A stretch of DNA of 64,000 nucleotides from Stenopsyche tienmushanensis (lineage: Eukaryota > Arthropoda > Insecta > Trichoptera > Stenopsychidae), in NCBI GenBank assembly GCA_008973525.1, contig WACJ01000058.1, forward strand, positions 1 through 64,000. The letters run 5' to 3'. Under the pieces are notes generated by a model, which saw only the letters and a program-made list of their open reading frames with translations, was not told the DNA's origin and did no database searches. Within the stretch, counting starts at the first letter, position 1. The number at the start of each line of letters is the position of its first letter. Position numbers and translations under genes: made by a program. This document shows positions 25,150 to 38,600 of the stretch, in pieces.

Positions 25150-27235
25150 TTAACATTTTTTGGTTTAATTTGCCCTCTTACTATAACAAAAATAAGAAAG
25201 ATTTCCAACAGAAACCTTTATCCTGCTAACAAAAGCAAGTATAGGGGCAAGCCCGTAACCGCAGCTGTCTCAAAGCCGTTGGGGCGCAATCTGAACAGAG
25301 CGCATTTCGCGAATTAGCTGTAAAGCATTGAAATAGTCCGAATTTCTTTACCAAAATTATAGGTGACATTCTTAGAAATTAATGTAATTAATTGAAGGAT
25401 AAAATTGATCCTTTTTAATTCCATTTAAAAATCGCAATTGTATGCTAATTTGAATAAATAAGATATAAGGGATAAACATCATCGCAATTGAAATATAGAA
25501 CCAAAGAGACCCAAATAAAGTTTTTTGGAAACATTTATCATTTATCAATATATCCACATGAGCTTATATCCTAAAATATCTCAAGCAGGTGATAAATGAA
25601 CACTTTTTAAAATACACATCTGACAAAAATGCCTTTGATAAATGCTTTTTTCATATCCAAAGACATGCTATTTTAGATCATAAATAAATGTAATAAAAAC
25701 CGAAATGGCTGAAAACTTATCAATTACGGTAATCCGAAGATTTTACCGAATCTTCTTTATCTTAAAGACCATACACGGGACTAACAAAAATTAATTAGCG
25801 TCATAAATCTGCCCAATATTTAATGGATGTGCCATTATAAAATTCTGATACAGGTGGCATACTTAATCTATGTTATTTAGACTAAACACACAGGAATAAT
25901 TGTTTTCATTAGCATATAAATTGAATTTATCGAGTAAATTCGCTTACAAATTGTGAATCGCAATTGGATTTTATTAAATACATAAGCAGTTGTAAGCTCA
26001 TTCATTGCGCACTTGTGACAGGTTTCACATGTAAATTTTAACCTTTGGAGAGAACGAGCTATACTGACTTTAATATATTAGTTTCCACCTACTCATTGTA
26101 TTCATGCATTTCTGAAAAAAATATGTCTCCAGAGGCTTAAGTTCGACGAATGGCGAAAAAGTATGAAAATTTTCCATCAAAGAAAATATTGCGTACCTGA
26201 TATAAAACTAATTATATTTCCTTTTAAAGAAGATGCGATTTTCAGCAGGAATGATTTCAATTCGTTTTGAAACCTTAAATCAACAGTGCGGGAGGCAGCG
26301 ATTGAAATTCTGCACCCGTTTCTACAAAGCTTTTTTTCAATTAGTACAATGTAAATCAGGAAAACTACAGTCTATTAAGTTTTCAACATTGCGGACATTA
26401 ATAACAATTTTCGAAACCTGAATAATTGTACATACGAGCATTAAATTAAAAATAAGTATTTTACGTTAATTGTCTTCCATTGCCTTCGATATCGTTTTAA
26501 AATCGCTGAACCGAGAGGATCAACCTGAAATAGGAAACCACTAAGTCTCGAATTCGCTCGGGTAAGTTGCACGTGGACAGTAGGAGCTGGACTCTTTGCA
26601 TTCCAGAAAGACCTTTCAAAAAGTTTTCCACTGTCTCCCGAAGAAAATTAATCAATTTTTACAAACCTCCCACACTCCCCATCGAAACGGTTGCGAAAGC
26701 ATTCGTCAATACGTTAATTCAGGAGACCCGCTGGATGAGTATTCTAAATGAAACTCCGAGGTTATGCTACCTTCAATATCGAGCGAATAAGGAGGTGAAT
26801 ATATGATATAAACGAAATTAATGTAACCGCTTCTTATGAATGGATATTAAAATGGCCCATAGTTCTGCAGTGAACTGTTTGTGGCTACACTATGATGATG
26901 ATGATTGTTAAATAAATGTCGTCCACCGTCGTGGTCAGGGTTTTGTTAGACGTGACTATAGTTATAAATTTTGCTACTTTATATATAGTTTATATTTTAA
27001 GCAGCTACAACATAGTTTTAGTCCTGTAGCCAGAAGGCATTTATTAGGTATATAAGAACGGGTCTCAAAATGGGATTAGATTAGATTGGTTTGGATGGGG
27101 ATGAGATTGTTTGAAAATAAATCTAAAAGTGTGTAGCGAAATTATCATTATTTTTAAATAATATACTCTCAGGATATTTTTTAGTTTATACATATACTAA
27201 TTCTAGTTTGAGTTCAAATACTAATAAACTTAATT
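25150..27235. other. AT-rich intergenic stretch
   Basis: Short frames only (60-79 codons). A GC-richer patch at 25230-25320 might be the decayed outer part of the neighbouring Kolobok-like copy. (ATG)n of four units lies near 26893. Confidence 0.4.
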
Positions 27236-27242
27236 TAATTAA

Positions 27243-27975
27243 GGGGGAAACCAGTTTAGGAGGCAGATTTTTAAGTGTTTTTCGTGATTTTTTTTAACAA
27301 GGGAAAAATAATTAGAATTTATTTAAACTTTGAGAATATCTTATTAATATCTTAAAGTACATCTGATTATTTTTTAAAATCATCTTCGCTGTATATATCC
27401 GAGCTATAAGCTGCTGTAAATGGAAGGTCGCTATCAGAATTTGTTACTGGCGGGAAATTTTTAAGTCACAGTTTTTATTAAAAATACAATATTTTTATTT
27501 TATTAATAATATATTTTTTAAGAATATAAAGCCAGTTTTGATTTAAAAAAATTAAAAATTACATGCTTTAGGAATTTCTTAACAAAATATTGCGATTTTT
27601 TACCATTTTTTGCATCTTCCTTGCAATAAAAATCACACTTTAAACAATAACATTATATTAGAATTAGCTTCATGTCGATTAGAATTAAGTATAAAATTTT
27701 TATGCAAATATTTTAAATAATTGCTTTACAACTTTTTGAATTAGAGTTCCCGCCAGTTGAAAAAGAGTTGATACGAGAAAAACGCGTTTAAAAATAAAAT
27801 TACTGAAAATGAGAAATTTAAGGCAGTAATAAATGATATAAATTACCTAGCGGCTAATTAACTATTCCAACAACATATAGCAACTCTTTGTCTTCTTCAT
27901 ATGCATAATTTTGGGCTTGCATCTACTCTTTTCGAGCTTTCCGAGCTTCCTTGATAGAGCTAGATCTGAAAAAGT
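27243..27975 (-). pseudogene. TTAA-flanked Kolobok/Mutator-like remnant, copy 2 (C-terminal end)
   Basis: The edge GGGGGAAACCAGTTTAGGAG follows TTAA (27239-27242) and is the reverse complement of the edge at 58915-58958. At the inner side (27880-27970) the minus strand reads IKEARKARKE, stop, then AQNYAYEEDKELLY. This matches the C-terminal KxxRxARK...LLY block of copies 1, 3 and 4. Closer to the edge a separate minus-strand frame ends with an acidic tail (PPVTNSDSDLPFTAAY, then SEDDFKK and a stop, about 27475-27385). It may be the last exon of the same or a second protein. Broken by stops. Confidence 0.6.
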
Positions 27976-27979
27976 GAAC

Positions 27980-29280
27980 GTAGAAACAATTAATAACATC
28001 GGATAGGGTCACTTTTGATTGATTGGTACGTATTTATACTATAAATAGGTCGTAATAATAGGTTCATGATAAAAAGACAACTGATCTGTTCAAGGTATCT
28101 TTTGAAGTCTTCTTCAAATAAAATAAGGTAGATTAAATTGATTTTTTTCAGCCAAAGCTAAATTTTCATCTCTCAGAAATGGTTTTAACGAAAATCTTCG
28201 TTCTTAAGCGAAAAAATTATAATTACATTTCCATGAATCCCATTGAATTATATTTTGATTTTTCAGCTAGATATTCAAAAGTTTCTAATTCTTTACTGGG
28301 CTAATAAATGTTTTTAAAGTAAGTAATTTTGCAATATTTACCCAAAGGTCTATTTGTCAATATAAATCATGATTATAAAGAAATTTTTCAATATTTATCA
28401 AGAAACAAATTGATGAAGAAAAAATATTAAATCGATATACTATATTTGGAAATAATAAGTGATTTGATAAATTCTTTCTTGAGCAAATTGCCAACGAAAA
28501 AGATTAAGAATAAACTTATTTATAGAATGTATTAACATATTTCTTATAAAGTAATCGCTATGAATAGCTACAAATTTCATTTTATTGCAAATGCTATGAT
28601 TGAACATGTCAATCTGTCCGTTTTTGTCATCTTATTTTATTCTTTATATTCGCATTCTGTGCGGTAAACCGTCGAGTATATTAATATTTCATGAATCAGC
28701 GAATTTATCTTAATATTCCAAGCCTCAATGAACGGCCAAGGAATGTATAGAAATATTTACAACCCTCTAGGAAGCAGAAGTGCTCTCCAGGTTGCATGAA
28801 CTTATCATCGTTTATTTCAGTAAGACCACAGGTAGAAAATTTAGCTCTACGCAAAGTTGTTAAATATTAATTGAGTTATTACCGTATCAATTTTGGTTTA
28901 TGAATTTTCTATATGGGTTATTTATAAAACATCCCCAATGAGCTGTGATGAACAGTTTGTCTCGGCGTAATATTTAGAACTCGCTTGAATTAAGGGTTAA
29001 ATTAAATTTTCATCCCTATTGCGCAATCCACCCACATTGTGTATTTTTTCGGAAAATAAAGGAGCGCTTCGAGTAATTATTATATAAAGGACTGTTCGAT
29101 TAATTAAGGAGATATAATGATTCATCCATCCGTTCATCTAAAAAGGAAATAATTTTAAGCATAATTCAGCTGAAAAATTAAAACTCATTTGCCAAAGATC
29201 CTCTTTATATATTTATATTAAAATTTATTTCATGAATGAAAGCGTACGATTTTCATCCCATTCATTGCTTGTTTTTTTGT
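27980..29280. other. AT-rich region upstream of the receptor gene
   Basis: No open frame of note. It should contain intron and/or promoter sequence of the receptor gene, because a strong 3' splice site lies at 29288. I cannot place a transcription start. Confidence 0.4.
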
Positions 29281-29288
29281 TGTTCCAG

Positions 29289-29411
29289 GAATGATCTTCA
29301 TCAATGATACCTAGCCTCGGTCTGAATTGAGATTTCATCTTACAGAAGGGTTTGGGGTGTTTTATAAGATTGAAAACACTCCAACGATGAAATATTAAAA
29401 TTAATCCGAGA
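29289..29411 (+). other. TrissinR: 5' UTR part of the first coding exon, with upstream ORFs
   Basis: A pyrimidine-rich tract (CTTGTTTTTTTGTTGTTCCAG, 29269-29288) is a strong splice acceptor, so transcription probably starts in an upstream non-coding exon. The 123-nt leader contains short upstream ORFs, including ATG 29291 to TAG 29314 (7 codons) and an overlapping ATG at 29306 ending at TGA. These could dampen translation. The main ATG context (AGA before ATG, G after) is favourable. Confidence 0.5.
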
Positions 29412-29643
29412 ATGGACCTCTCTATAGAAACACAAAATGAAGATTATCCGGACAATAGGATACATCAACATCTAGTATTACCATATCACACTGACTTCAG
29501 CCTTTTTAAAAATGGAGAAGCCAACACGTCATGGGACGTGTCGACGACCATATTGGGACATGATGACTACATCTTTGATAGAACTGATGTTAGAGCTATA
29601 TTTATTACATTATATACGATAGTCTTCTGCTGCTGCTTTTTTG
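29412..29643 (+). CDS. TrissinR: Receptor coding exon 1
   Basis: Encodes residues 1-77 plus the first base of G78: the extracellular N-terminus (sequon NTS at 38-40) and the first two thirds of TM1. The donor is G|GTGAGT at 29644. It ends in phase 1, matching the next exon. Confidence 0.85.
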
Positions 29644-32600
29644 GTGAGTCCTATTTTCATATGTCGAGCTTAATATTGACGCAATTTAAAATAAATTTCG
29701 TGATATTTTTTTCGCTAATTGCGAGCAAAAAGTAACTGAATATCAAATTCAATTAAGGCTTTGACGTCGAAGAGGACCAAGGATTCACGATGTAAATTAA
29801 TTAGGAGAGCTGCCGATATTTGACTCGCTCTAAACACTTTCCACGAAAAGTTGGCCAAATTTGGATCAATTTTAATAAATTTATAAATCGAATTTGGCCT
29901 TGTTTATTACAAACAAGTCTCGAGCCCCAAAAAATAAAGGAGTTTATTAAGCTACGATTTTATCACATAATAAAGTTGCCTAATATATTTGCACGAGCAG
30001 AAAAAATTAAATTCATATTTTCAAATTATGTTCAAAACCAAATTTAATTATTATACTGATTATGAAAAGATAATACTGAAGCAATTTTTATACTGAGATC
30101 CTTCTTGATTCTCGATGATTATATCCGATGCTTCTGAATGTCGAATCAAACATAATTTTAATAATAATTTAGCGACTGATAACATTATCCTAGTTATTAT
30201 GATATATTTAGATTTACGTAGAAAAACCAATATATAATTTGATACAATATAATTAAAAAATTGAACAAGAATATAAAAAAATAAGTGTATTGCCAAGGAT
30301 TCGTTTTCGCAAAGAAATATAAATTGCAAGCAGCTTTTTGCATAGGAAAATGTATGTACTAAAAATTGTATCAGGTCAGTCCAAAAGTTTGTGCGCATTT
30401 TTGGCGAATTCTCAAAAATGCGCACGAACTTTTGGACTGACCTAATTTTAAAAATATATGTACTAAATATTGAGCTTGTTATAAATTAATAATGCAATAG
30501 TATACATTTTATAATATAGCAGATTCAAACAAGCCTAAAATTAATAAATACGAAGGGGATTCAAATATAACCCGGAATTTTGCTGTACAAATTTATTAGT
30601 GTTATGTAAATATACTGCATTATCATTAAATATATGAATTTATTCTCTTTAATTATTGATGATTCATTAGTTAACGTACTATTTTTCATTTGTGTTGCAA
30701 CGTAGGGGTTAAGAATTAATTATATATTTATAGAAAATGTCTGCCAAAGGATATTGATTTGATGTTATTGGCTGAAACTTGGAGTATATAACACTAGGAA
30801 ACAAATTGAAATCTGGAAGACCCAGTCTGAACACATAGCAAATATATAATATATAGAAGTAGATAAGTCCAATAATGATTTAAGATTACAAGCTTGAATT
30901 TGGTACTGTTTATTTCCGGATTTTTGGTTCGATTTCTGTACGAAGTTTTACTAAAACCTGTATGGTATTGTGATTATTTAGATTAACAACAGAAGTATGA
31001 GGAATATGCATAGTTTGTCATTTATAGACCATTATTAAAAGCATCCGAATCCCCTAAACGATGTAAGGATATTTTACATATATAAAATGCTATTCTTGTT
31101 GAGAAGTGTCATAATTAGTATCACATCTGGAATAAATTCAAACATTTTTCCCATCCACATTGAAATCATGCAAATTTTGCTTACTGATTCCCATTTTTAA
31201 GAGGGTATTAATCCCACGTCCGATGAATAAAAAATCAGAGATGAGCTTATTTTCAATATTCGATTTTATAAATATCTCACCCGATAGCCGATTCTATAAA
31301 AAACGAGAAAAACGTAGGTAGTTAGCGTGGGCCTTGTTAAAATATCCTAACTGCAGATGAAAAATCGACGGCAATTTTTATCAACAAATAATATTTTCAT
31401 CGATCAAGATGTCAAATCCGTAATCAGACGCATGTAATTTAAATTGGAGACTTCTGATTTTATTTGGATGAAATTTTTTTTTAATAATCTGGATTTAAAA
31501 TTAAACCTTTATAAAAGAGCAAGAACTTTAGAACTGTTGGATAGTATAAAAATAAAATAAAACCATTTAATATTTGAACCACCCTTTTGATTAAGTTCGA
31601 AGCGAAGGAAGCACGTCTGAAAAATGCTTCGATTTTTGCGAAGAAAATCAAATTAAGTTCTATTATTGTGTGTGGGTATTAATTTTTTTCGCAAATTGAG
31701 GTCGTAGAAAATTGACAATTTGACGCCGTTCTTATATTTTCGAACCTTTTTAACGATATTGTTATATCTTGTATTTTTGTGTTTGTTTTAGGAAATCTAT
31801 TAGTGATTCTAGTGGTAACACTTTCGAGGAGACTGCGATCCATAACCAACTTCTTTTTGGCCAATTTGGCTTTGGCAGATTTATGTGTGGGAGTTTTCTG
31901 TGTGTTTCAAAACCTCTCCATCTATTTGATTCCCAGGTAAGTAATTTTCTACTAACGCTATATTTAATGCTTTATAGAACTTATTCACAGAGCACTGAAT
32001 CCATTCTTATGAAATAATAATTACTTTAATGAACGCGTTTCAATGAAATATTCAGACTGCTTGCACGACATTTCATAATATTTTCATCCGCGAAAATATG
32101 AAGCATATTTACACGAAATTATTAATTTAATATATCGTGCTAGAAGAAATTGAATTTCGATTTTGCAACCCGAATTGTTAAGGGATGCGAGCCTAAGTTC
32201 ATATTCTTGGCTAACCAATTAAATTAGTAGGTTCGTTTGTTTCGCAGAACACGAAACTATCTACTTTAGGCCTTTATTAACTTTGTTCATAAATTTTCAC
32301 TGTAGTTAAAAAAATAAATTGCCCATTCAAGTATAATTTTAGAAGTCATGTCAAATATTGACATTGTGACAAAAACATTACGATGAAAGAGTTCATTGGA
32401 AATATATCAAATATTTTCTAAGTTCAAAGTTCAGCAGATATTATAAACTGGTCATCATGTCTTCAAACATTTTCATTTCTATATTTATTCATTGAATTTG
32501 AATATTTGAGCTAAAAGCTCATTTATATTCAAATACATTTTTAAAGAAATGCTTTCATATCAAATAAATTTATTTTGACAGAATAAAAATCCTTTGAAAT

Positions 32601-35600
32601 TCTATTTTGAACAAACAATTTTTTTGACGTCATAAACGACTTTTCTTAATTGAATGGCAATTATAATAAATAAAATGAAAGAACTCAAAATCTCTTTTCT
32701 TCTCAAACAATTTTCATTCATACAGATAAAAAAAAATTATGATACAAACCTTTAGATTCGAATGGGTTGTTGACGAATTTAATAGGTCCAAATTGACACT
32801 ATCTTACACATATCTGCATATGAAATATATAACTATAAGCTTCGACGAAATTGAAAACGTTAGTATACTGTTCATAGTTTTACGCAACGCTATCTTTATG
32901 GTCAAAGGTATGAGGATCATTGATAACACTGTTCAACAAATTCAACTTTTTTTCCCCCCTTTGAACTAAAATAGATCATTATTTATAACTCGAGTCCTTT
33001 GAAATCTATTTTGAAAGTAAAAATACGGTATCACGTAACATTTTCCAGGATTTTCATTTTTTGTTTTTAATACAAAAACATTTCTTTCCCTTTGTCGAAT
33101 ACATTAAAATTTGACATTTGAAATATAAAAATTTTCATGAAGAAATTTCATTTAGGAAACATGTTTCTACTCGCATTTTCAATATTTCTTTCATGATCTC
33201 TTATAACTGCTACTGGAAATCTCTTTCTGGAGCTTTTAACGGTAGTGTTCGCTCCGCAACACGCTCCGGATCTTTATAATTGGGCCAAGATAAATACCAC
33301 AATAACGAGATTGGAGAAGTCGGCGAGAAGACCAGATCTTCCTGCGTCCAAGACGATCGGTCGAACCCCAAGACTTAACTCTAAGCTCTTTGAAGACTCT
33401 GATTTACAAATAACGGAGGACGCCGCTAATGAAAGGAGCCAAACTGATCGCCCTTGTTGATGATTTTGCCAATATAGCCACGGCCAAATCCACAGAGATC
33501 CTGCAAACGACCTGCGAGGATGTGCTGAGAAAGGCCAAGAAGTAGCTAACAGGAGCTGGTCTGGAGCTCGCTGTCCAAAAAACGGAGAACCTCTTGTTCA
33601 CATGACACAGGGAGCTTGCGTCCTCACTCCTGAGGATCGGGGGTTGCGATATTAAATACTCAAGATCCATTCGGTATCTGGGGGTAGAGATTGATGAAAA
33701 GTTTTGATTCGTCACCCATACGGAGAAGGCGGCAGCGAAAGCAGCCAGCATCGCGGATAATCTGGCCAGGTTGATGCCCAACATTGATGGCTCAAAAACA
33801 AACAGGAGGCGACTCTACAACAAGGTAGTGCACTCATTACTATTGTACGACGCACCGATATGAGCTGAAGCACTACACATTGAAAGGGCCAGGCTCAACA
33901 TGCCCAGAGTCCAGAGAAGGAGCGCAATCAGAGTGGCTGCTGCATACCACACAGTTTCGGAAGACGCCGTCTTGGCACCGACTGCCATACCGCCAATCGA
34001 CCTGCTGGCTTACGAGAGACAGGCAATACAAAAAGGTGAAGACAGGAATAACGCTAAGCAAAGTATCATGGCGACGTGGCAGTCCCGATGGGACAACTCC
34101 GTTAAAAGTCGATGGACGCACGAGCTAATATCGAACCTGATAACCTGGGTAGCCAGAAAGCACGGTCAACTGTGCTACCACTTGACCCAGGTCCTCACCA
34201 GGCACGGCTGTTTTGGTAGCTACCTATACAAAATAGGCAAAGAGACTGTTCAGGAGTGCCACCACTGCGGAACGGATTACGACGATGCTGCACACATGAA
34301 ATTTGTTTGCCCAGCATGGAGCACCGAAAGGGACATCCTACGGGAAGAGCCGGTAATCAGCTCGCTCTCCCCTAGCAACATGATACAATACTTTAAATGT
34401 TAACGGATGCTAGGGTATAGAATGCATGGTGCAAATACACGACGTGTGCTTTGTCGCAGAAGGAGGATGCTGAACTTACAAGACAACAAACTTAAGCAGT
34501 AGAATGACATCCAGAAGGAGACAAATAGAAAGCCTGAAAGGGACACATCGCTGCTACTCTTGTGCAATACTTAATTAGTAGCCGGGTGGCAGCAGAAGAG
34601 GAAGGAGGTTTAGTGGGTAAAAATCCCACACTACCACCAAAATGGTGGTGTATTTTAAAGATTCCTTCGCAAACAAAAAAAGTTTCGCTTCATTCATAGC
34701 CGTGGAAATCGAAAATCTGTTTCCGGCAATTGCACATATGTTGTAAAAATCTTTGATCGTTCTGGAAACTAAATATCCTGAAAGTAGTGTTCTTGGTCCA
34801 AACATATGTAACGTTTTAGAATGGCGTATTTATCCAAGTTTCGTTAACAGTCTATCATTGGTATATCCCTGTTACGTATGAGGGTATGGCCTCTAGGGGC
34901 AAAGACCCCGGAGCTGAACCCCCGGCACCACTAATGCTTCAAGATGGATAAATGCTAGAGGTTTATTTAATATCAGATCAGAAAAGATGTTCACACAGAA
35001 GAAGGCAGGGGGTGGTTATAATGCGAATCAAATGAATTGACGACGGTTACGAGACGTTCCATCTTTCTATCATGACTCTCAAATTATCCCAACTTTGCAG
35101 ATTTTTTGAGAACGATCTGAAATTTATATCTACCCTTAAAATGAATCTAAAAGATAAAAATATTAATCTGCTTGTAATGAAATTTTCCACAACATAACAT
35201 CTTCAAGAGAATTTCTATGGAATGTCAAATAATGAATTACGCAACCACCTTGAAAGCTCAATTTATTGTATAGGTCACGTTCTGACGGAAACCCATTAAC
35301 TTTTTTCAATAGACAGATAATAAATAAACAAAAAATCGCACGAAATCTTATACATTTCCTTTTTTTCGAATGGGCAATAAAAGTAGCCATTAAAATCACA
35401 TCGCAGGAATCAAATAGTCGATAAAATTTGTGTTGCGGATGAAAGAAACGATGAATTTACTGCATTTTTATTGACGTTTGGCGTTGTAAAATTGCAAGTA
35501 TCCAATTTGTTTCACGTGTTTTGCGTCAAAAATAATTCTCGTCTTAAAGCACAAAGAAATGTTTTTATTAAATTAGTCTCTCAAAAGAGTTGTTTCCATT

Positions 35601-38600
35601 GACAGAGACAAGCTCAAAGGAAATGAATAAGAAGGAAGCGGAAATATGTGGTCTGTATATCCATCAAGAAAACACTGAAGTAGTTGATTGAGAAAGACTC
35701 GCATCCGGTGTCGGTTTTTTTGCTTTATGAGTTCAAACGGTTCATTTCTTTTGTTTGCTTCTTTTGAAAGTAACTCTAAGATCTGCAAAAACATATTTTT
35801 AATAAAACAATCCGAGGAGAACGAATTGCAAAGAAACAGGAAAGCTAGCGATTGAAGCCTTTCCACGGAGCTTAAAAAGTGGCGCTTATTTTATTTGGCT
35901 CATAATTTTACTTTAGGGGGAAATGCCATTTTAAAAAATTGTTCGTAAAAAATTTCATAAAAATAAGATTTTAATTTTAAACGATATATAAATATTATTC
36001 TGATGATAATTAATTTTCCATATGAAATGTCTGATTCTATAAGAATATAATCAAAAATACAATATTTGCTTTTAATTATGACTGTAAGCTAAAACCAAAT
36101 CGGTATTGTACTCAGACAAGAAATATGCACAAATTGTTATTTAATAGTCTTGTTTGATATGTAACAATTATGAAGAAGCCAAAATCTTGAATTGTAAGAT
36201 TAGTTACTTAGGTCCACAATTAAGGTTTCACTAACTATAAACAATCGACCGTGTTATTGCGAATTTTGAAACACGCAGAAAGAAAAATAAAAGGGTCGAC
36301 CAATAGTCTTGGCCGCTGGAAGATGTGTACTTCTCACTAGTTCCTCAAAAGTTGATGAACAAGTTGATGTTTCTCTTAGGGATAATATAGATATTGCCAA
36401 AACTATCGCATTTTCATCACTCCTTACTGGATCTTTCTGTGATCCGATAGCGAACGGACCCATTTAAAGCAGTCTGTCTTGGAACATAAGCGTGAACGTA
36501 CTTGAAATGTTGGCCAATACAAATTTCTTTCAAAAGAATAAGCATCATATTTTTTATTACGTTCTCATTATTTGTACAGAATTCATCTATTTGAACTGTC
36601 ATTGCTTTTAAAATGTGATCAAGATTACTTGGATCAATTTTCATCCGCCTATTATAAAACTAAATACATAATGGAAGCTTCCATGGAAATTCATTCGATA
36701 AGCCTTCTATTTTACAATATTAGATTATCTCATCTAGCGACTTTGTAATGTTCTATTTTTAAGTCCCCGACAATCCGATTACTTTTCGTCCCTTTTTAGG
36801 AGGCATTGAGTTTTTACGGTTCCTTTTTGAAGTATAACTTTTTAGTTCGCCTCCAAGTTTACTCTGAAGATCCGAAAATAGGTCCGAACTACTTTGTAAG
36901 TTTTGATAAAAATATGTATATTTTTTAATTATTCAGAAAGTCGAGGCGAATATGTCTTCATTTCGGCGCTTTAAATATTTAAGATAGCTAGTAGATTTAA
37001 CAGGCTTCATAAACAACGTTTCGATATTTTTATTTTTGTATGTGGGTCTTGATTCATTGGAATTTTTGTTGCATCTATTACTTATTGAAAAATAAGATCA
37101 ACAACACTGTTTTAATTTATTTAATTAACGAGTGGGCAGTGAAGAATATAATATTTTATAGGGAGCTTAAAGCTTACTTTATGACTATCATTGATCAAAA
37201 AAATCACTTAATTAAATTTTATATGGAGCTTTTGAAATTCCCAAATCGTAAAATCAAAGGTCGGGAACTGATTTAAATTCGTTATGTGCGGAAAGTTTAT
37301 TCCCCATTGTATTGTGGTGACATGGAAATATCAGCAATAAGCGTACATTTCAAATATTATTTTTCCATGGATGATGCTGAAATTGGAACCATTGGGAATG
37401 TTGTAGTTATATTCAATTACAAAGTTATTTTATTGTCAATTTATGATCAACATTCAGGTAAATGCGTTAACATTTCTTTCAATTTTCAATTAATTTCATA
37501 GTATAGAATTGATATATTAACATTAATAACTTAACTAATTAATAAAAAAAATAGTTTAATTTGGGCTTCCAACGCCTATACTGCGAAGGCATTCCATTGC
37601 TATGAGAAAATTCTTGAGCCATAAATTGGAAATTCTGAGAATTGTTCCTTCAATAATATTGAAGATTTTCCCGAAAATATTATTTTCATTAGTATAGGAA
37701 AAATTGTATTATTCGTCACATCATTTATTAACATTTCTCATATAACGTCATTTCTTTCAATAAGTGTATGATAAGTTGTAAAGTTACTTTTATTTTTTAA
37801 ATTTTCTGAGAATCCTAACCTTGTAAAATATGTCTTTTATCGAATATTATCATTTAGAATTTTATCTATAAATTAATTAAAATGCTTCAAGCGAAATTAT
37901 TTCAATTATCACAGATTAGATTCAATATCACAGTCTTCTGAAATTATCTATTCAGTTGAAAGAATTAATTAATCTCAGCAAGTATAATCGAATTATAATA
38001 TTAATTAAGCATTCAATGATTGGACCATAAATGGAGATTTTCAATTCTGTGAAAGATCCTTTCGTCAAAAATTATTTAAATATCAAAATGATCAATTTTG
38101 TCTTCAATACCATTTAGCAATAATAGATCAAGTTATCAATAGGTCCAGATTAATAACCCGCTTTTAAGACTAAGAAATATTCAATTCCTTGCTTCCTTTT
38201 TGGACACTTTTATCATATTTTTTACAATGGAATGTTCCACAATATCATAAACACTTAAACATTGAATGTTCTCAACTTGGTTATTTACAAAAAAAAATCT
38301 AAATAATTATACCCAATGGAGGTTCAAATATGACTAGATTTTCATATATTCCATAAATACACAGCCGAGAAAGATGAATATTCATAATACTAAAATCACT
38401 ATTATGATGTTTAATAGGAGTTACTCAAATTTTGAACTAACTTTATGAATTATCGCCGACGCGTTATTTGTGGTTTAAATACTTAAAATGGTCTTTATAA
38501 AGAAGTTTTATAACTTCAAGAAACAATTTTCAATTTTAAATTTGACTTTGATCTATTATTCTTCTATCAAATAAGCATCTTTAAGATGCCTAATCAATTA

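Noticed and set aside
33404..33784. 126-codon minus-strand frame
   Set aside because: It is the antisense shadow of the R1-like LINE coding region on the + strand.
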